In this document: in pieces, positions 4,663 to 6,493 of the stretch
Position numbering within the stretch: position 1 is the first letter of the stretch
How the letters are laid out: every line of letters starts with the position of its first letter
Assembly (NCBI GenBank): GCA_013003325.1
Contig: JABDJU010000317.1
Location: 1-6,493 of the forward strand
Direction: 5' to 3'
DNA: 6,493 nucleotides
Source: Acidimicrobiales bacterium
GTDB lineage: Bacteria; Actinomycetota; Acidimicrobiia; Acidimicrobiales; SZUA-35
Notes under the pieces: generated by a model
The model's input: the letters and a program-made list of their open reading frames with translations, nothing else
What the model was told of the DNA's origin: nothing
Database searches by the model: none
Program-made: the position numbers and the translations under genes

Positions 4663-6493
4663 ATGAACCCGCTCCTAAATAAGGCGCGTCCGCTGTGGGA
4701 CCAGGCGAACGAAGTCGGCCTGTGGAAGGTCGTGTTGTCCGTCTGTGGCGTGCTTACGGCCGCCTATTACGTCCTGCCGAACACACCCACATCGAAGCTG
4801 GTTCTTTACAACGGCGTGGGAGCGATCGCGCTCGGCATGTTGCTCGTGGGCGTGATGGTGAACGGGGCGAAACCTCGCGAGCCGTACATGTGGTTCGCCG
4901 CCGGCCTGGCGTCATTCCTAACCGCCGACGTCCTCTACTACGTCGACGAGCTCTTCGGTGGCGTCGGCTACCCCACCCCGGCCGACCTCTTCTACCTCGG
5001 CATGTATCCGTTGATGATCGTCGGCCTCAACAAGATGGTCGCCGAGATCGCCGGCCGGAAGAACAACGCCAGTCTGATCGATGCCGGCATCGTCGCCACC
5101 GCGTTCTTCGGCCTCTTCTGGGTTCTGTGGGTCGACGACCAGTTCACGGCCGGCTTCGAGTGGAACACCGGCAACATCGTGACCCTTGCCTATCCGGTGA
5201 TGGACATCGCCCTGCTCGCAGTGGCGGCCCGACTGGTCGTCACGCTTCACCTGAAACATCCACCATTTGCCATCATCGCTGGCGCCATCGGGTCGCTGGC
5301 CATCGCCGACACCGCTTACAACATCTACCTCAACAACGGCACGTTCAAGACCGGCCTGTGGCTGGACTTCTTCTGGCTGCTCTTCTACACCCTGTTCGCG
5401 GTGGCAGCCACCCATCCCGCCGCCAGCCGACCGCCGTACCTCACCGATGCCGAGGGCAAGCTCACCGCCCGGCAGCTCATCATCATGTTCTTTGCAACGG
5501 TAAGCGTGCCGCTTGCGGACATGCTGTTCGGCAACGAAAGCGACAAATACGTCACCACCTTCGCTTCGGTCATCTTGTTCATGCTGATCCTGGTCCGGGT
5601 CTTCACCCTCATGAAGGAGCTTGAGAAGGGCCAAGAGAAGCTCAAGTACGATGCCGGGCACGACGCCCTCACCGGCCTCGTCAACCGGGCCAAGTTCTCC
5701 GAGAGAACCGCCGCCGCGCTGCGAGCCACCGACTCAGACGACAGCCACGTCGCAGTCCTCTTCATCGATCTCGACGACTTCAAAAACGTGAACGACAGCC
5801 TCGGCCACGCCGCCGGTGACGCCATGCTGGCCGAAGCCGCTGCCCGCCTCAGCGAGTGCGTGAACGACGGCGACACCGTGGCCCGATTCGGCGGTGACGA
5901 GTTCGCCATCCTCATCGAGCGGGCCAAGGACCGCCGCGACGCCGTTCTCGTGGCCAACCGCACCCTCGAGGCATTCAACAAGCCGATCGATCTCGGCGTG
6001 AAGACCTTCAATGTGTCGGCGTCGATCGGCATCGCCATGGACTACGACTCCAAGAAGGACGTCGAGTCGCTGATGCGCAACGCCGACGTGGCGATGTATC
6101 TCTCCAAAGCGCGCGGCAAAGGCCGATTCGAATTCTTCGAGCCCGTCATGCACGAGGAGGCCATCGAACGCCTCGACCTCAAGGCCGATCTGTCCCGGGC
6201 CCTCGACAACGACGAACTGGTCCTGCACTACCAGCCAATCTTCGACCTCAACACCGGCAAGGTCCAGATGGTCGAGGCCCTGATCCGCTGGCGTCACCCC
6301 ACCAAAGGCCTCATCTCCCCGGACCGATTCATCCCGCTGGCGGAGGAATCTGGCCTGATCGTCGACATCGGCGACTGGGTGATCCAGGACGCGTGCCGCC
6401 AAACCGCGCTGTGGCGCCGGATTCGGGGCTGCGAAGACCTGTCGATCACGGTCAACCTGAGCATCCGCCAGCTCCAGAACAGCAGGTTGGTCA
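4663..6493 (+). CDS. Membrane-bound GGDEF-EAL c-di-GMP turnover protein (C-terminus cut by window edge)
   Basis: The frame is open from an ATG at 4663 to the right edge, giving 610 codons. Residues 20-317 hold about ten predicted membrane helices with the motif GYPTPADLFYLGMYP (102-116), which I recall from actinobacterial GGDEF proteins. A short helix (318-333) links to the GGDEF domain, with DALTGLVNR at 334-342, FIDLDDFKNVNDSLGH at 367-382 and an intact GGDEF at 410-414. This side should be able to make c-di-GMP from GTP. The I-site RxxD is replaced by N401-x2-D404, so classical product inhibition is unlikely. The EAL domain begins near 517, with Q524 in YQPIFDL, EAL at 538-540 and N598 in VNLS. 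The rest of the phosphodiesterase site lies beyond the window, so its activity cannot be judged. No ribosome binding site precedes the ATG, and the frame is open back to an amber codon at 4585, so the start is uncertain. Confidence 0.93.
   Translation, partial: MNPLLNKARPLWDQANEVGLWKVVLSVCGVLTAAYYVLPNTPTSKLVLYNGVGAIALGMLLVGVMVNGAKPREPYMWFAAGLASFLTADVLYYVDELFGGVGYPTPADLFYLGMYPLMIVGLNKMVAEIAGRKNNASLIDAGIVATAFFGLFWVLWVDDQFTAGFEWNTGNIVTLAYPVMDIALLAVAARLVVTLHLKHPPFAIIAGAIGSLAIADTAYNIYLNNGTFKTGLWLDFFWLLFYTLFAVAATHPAASRPPYLTDAEGKLTARQLIIMFFATVSVPLADMLFGNESDKYVTTFASVILFMLILVRVFTLMKELEKGQEKLKYDAGHDALTGLVNRAKFSERTAAALRATDSDDSHVAVLFIDLDDFKNVNDSLGHAAGDAMLAEAAARLSECVNDGDTVARFGGDEFAILIERAKDRRDAVLVANRTLEAFNKPIDLGVKTFNVSASIGIAMDYDSKKDVESLMRNADVAMYLSKARGKGRFEFFEPVMHEEAIERLDLKADLSRALDNDELVLHYQPIFDLNTGKVQMVEALIRWRHPTKGLISPDRFIPLAEESGLIVDIGDWVIQDACRQTALWRRIRGCEDLSITVNLSIRQLQNSRLV

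Noticed and set aside
4695..5624. 309-codon plus-strand ORF over the GGDEF-EAL membrane region
   Set aside because: It is rich in Arg/His/Pro, lies out of frame with the real gene, and ends inside it. The frame starting at 4663 gives membrane helices and GGDEF/EAL motifs.
4918..5661. 247-codon minus-strand ORF, plus similar ones at 5385-6038 and 5734-6402
   Set aside because: All are antisense to the GGDEF-EAL coding sequence, with low-complexity Glu/Asp/Val or Ser/Arg composition and no recognisable motifs.

Overview
The window is high-GC chromosomal DNA that reads as an actinobacterium. The best clue is a small CxxC...HxHxxC protein of a type I recall from actinobacteria. Other clues are TANNNT-type leaderless promoters and the order L19, YraN, ComM, DprA. 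A lineage such as Acidimicrobiia would fit, but that placement is inference. No phage, IS element, CRISPR array, tRNA or rRNA was seen.

Left block, minus strand, 3504 down to 1: rplS (ribosomal protein L19), yraN (UPF0102 nuclease-fold protein), a 36-residue membrane peptide, a 99-residue basic protein with a putative zinc site, comM (YifB family AAA+ ATPase) and the N-terminal part of dprA, which runs off the left edge. comM and dprA overlap by ATGA. The membrane peptide and the zinc-site protein overlap by TGATG. ComM and DprA families act on DNA taken up during transformation (branch migration and RecA loading). The usual lepB and rnhB genes are absent between rplS and yraN. A plus-strand gene for an exported monoheme cytochrome c sits in the middle of this cluster. 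It is divergent from the membrane peptide gene and ends exactly where yraN ends, with zero bases between the stop codons.

Middle, minus strand, 4496 down to 3609: a ten-helix EamA/DMT-family permease lies upstream of rplS, where trmD is normally found.

Right block, plus strand, from 4663: a large c-di-GMP turnover protein has about ten membrane helices, then an intact GGDEF domain without the canonical I-site arginine, then an EAL domain cut by the right edge. Its true start is uncertain. The reading frame stays open and coding-like 25 codons upstream of the only usable ATG, behind an amber codon, and a separate 36-codon ORF with a good ribosome binding site lies just before it.

The most interesting signals are small ones: mirrored leaderless promoters between the cytochrome and the membrane peptide, a chain of mutually exclusive hairpins between rplS and yraN that can cover the yraN ribosome binding site, and the unresolved 5' end of the GGDEF-EAL gene.
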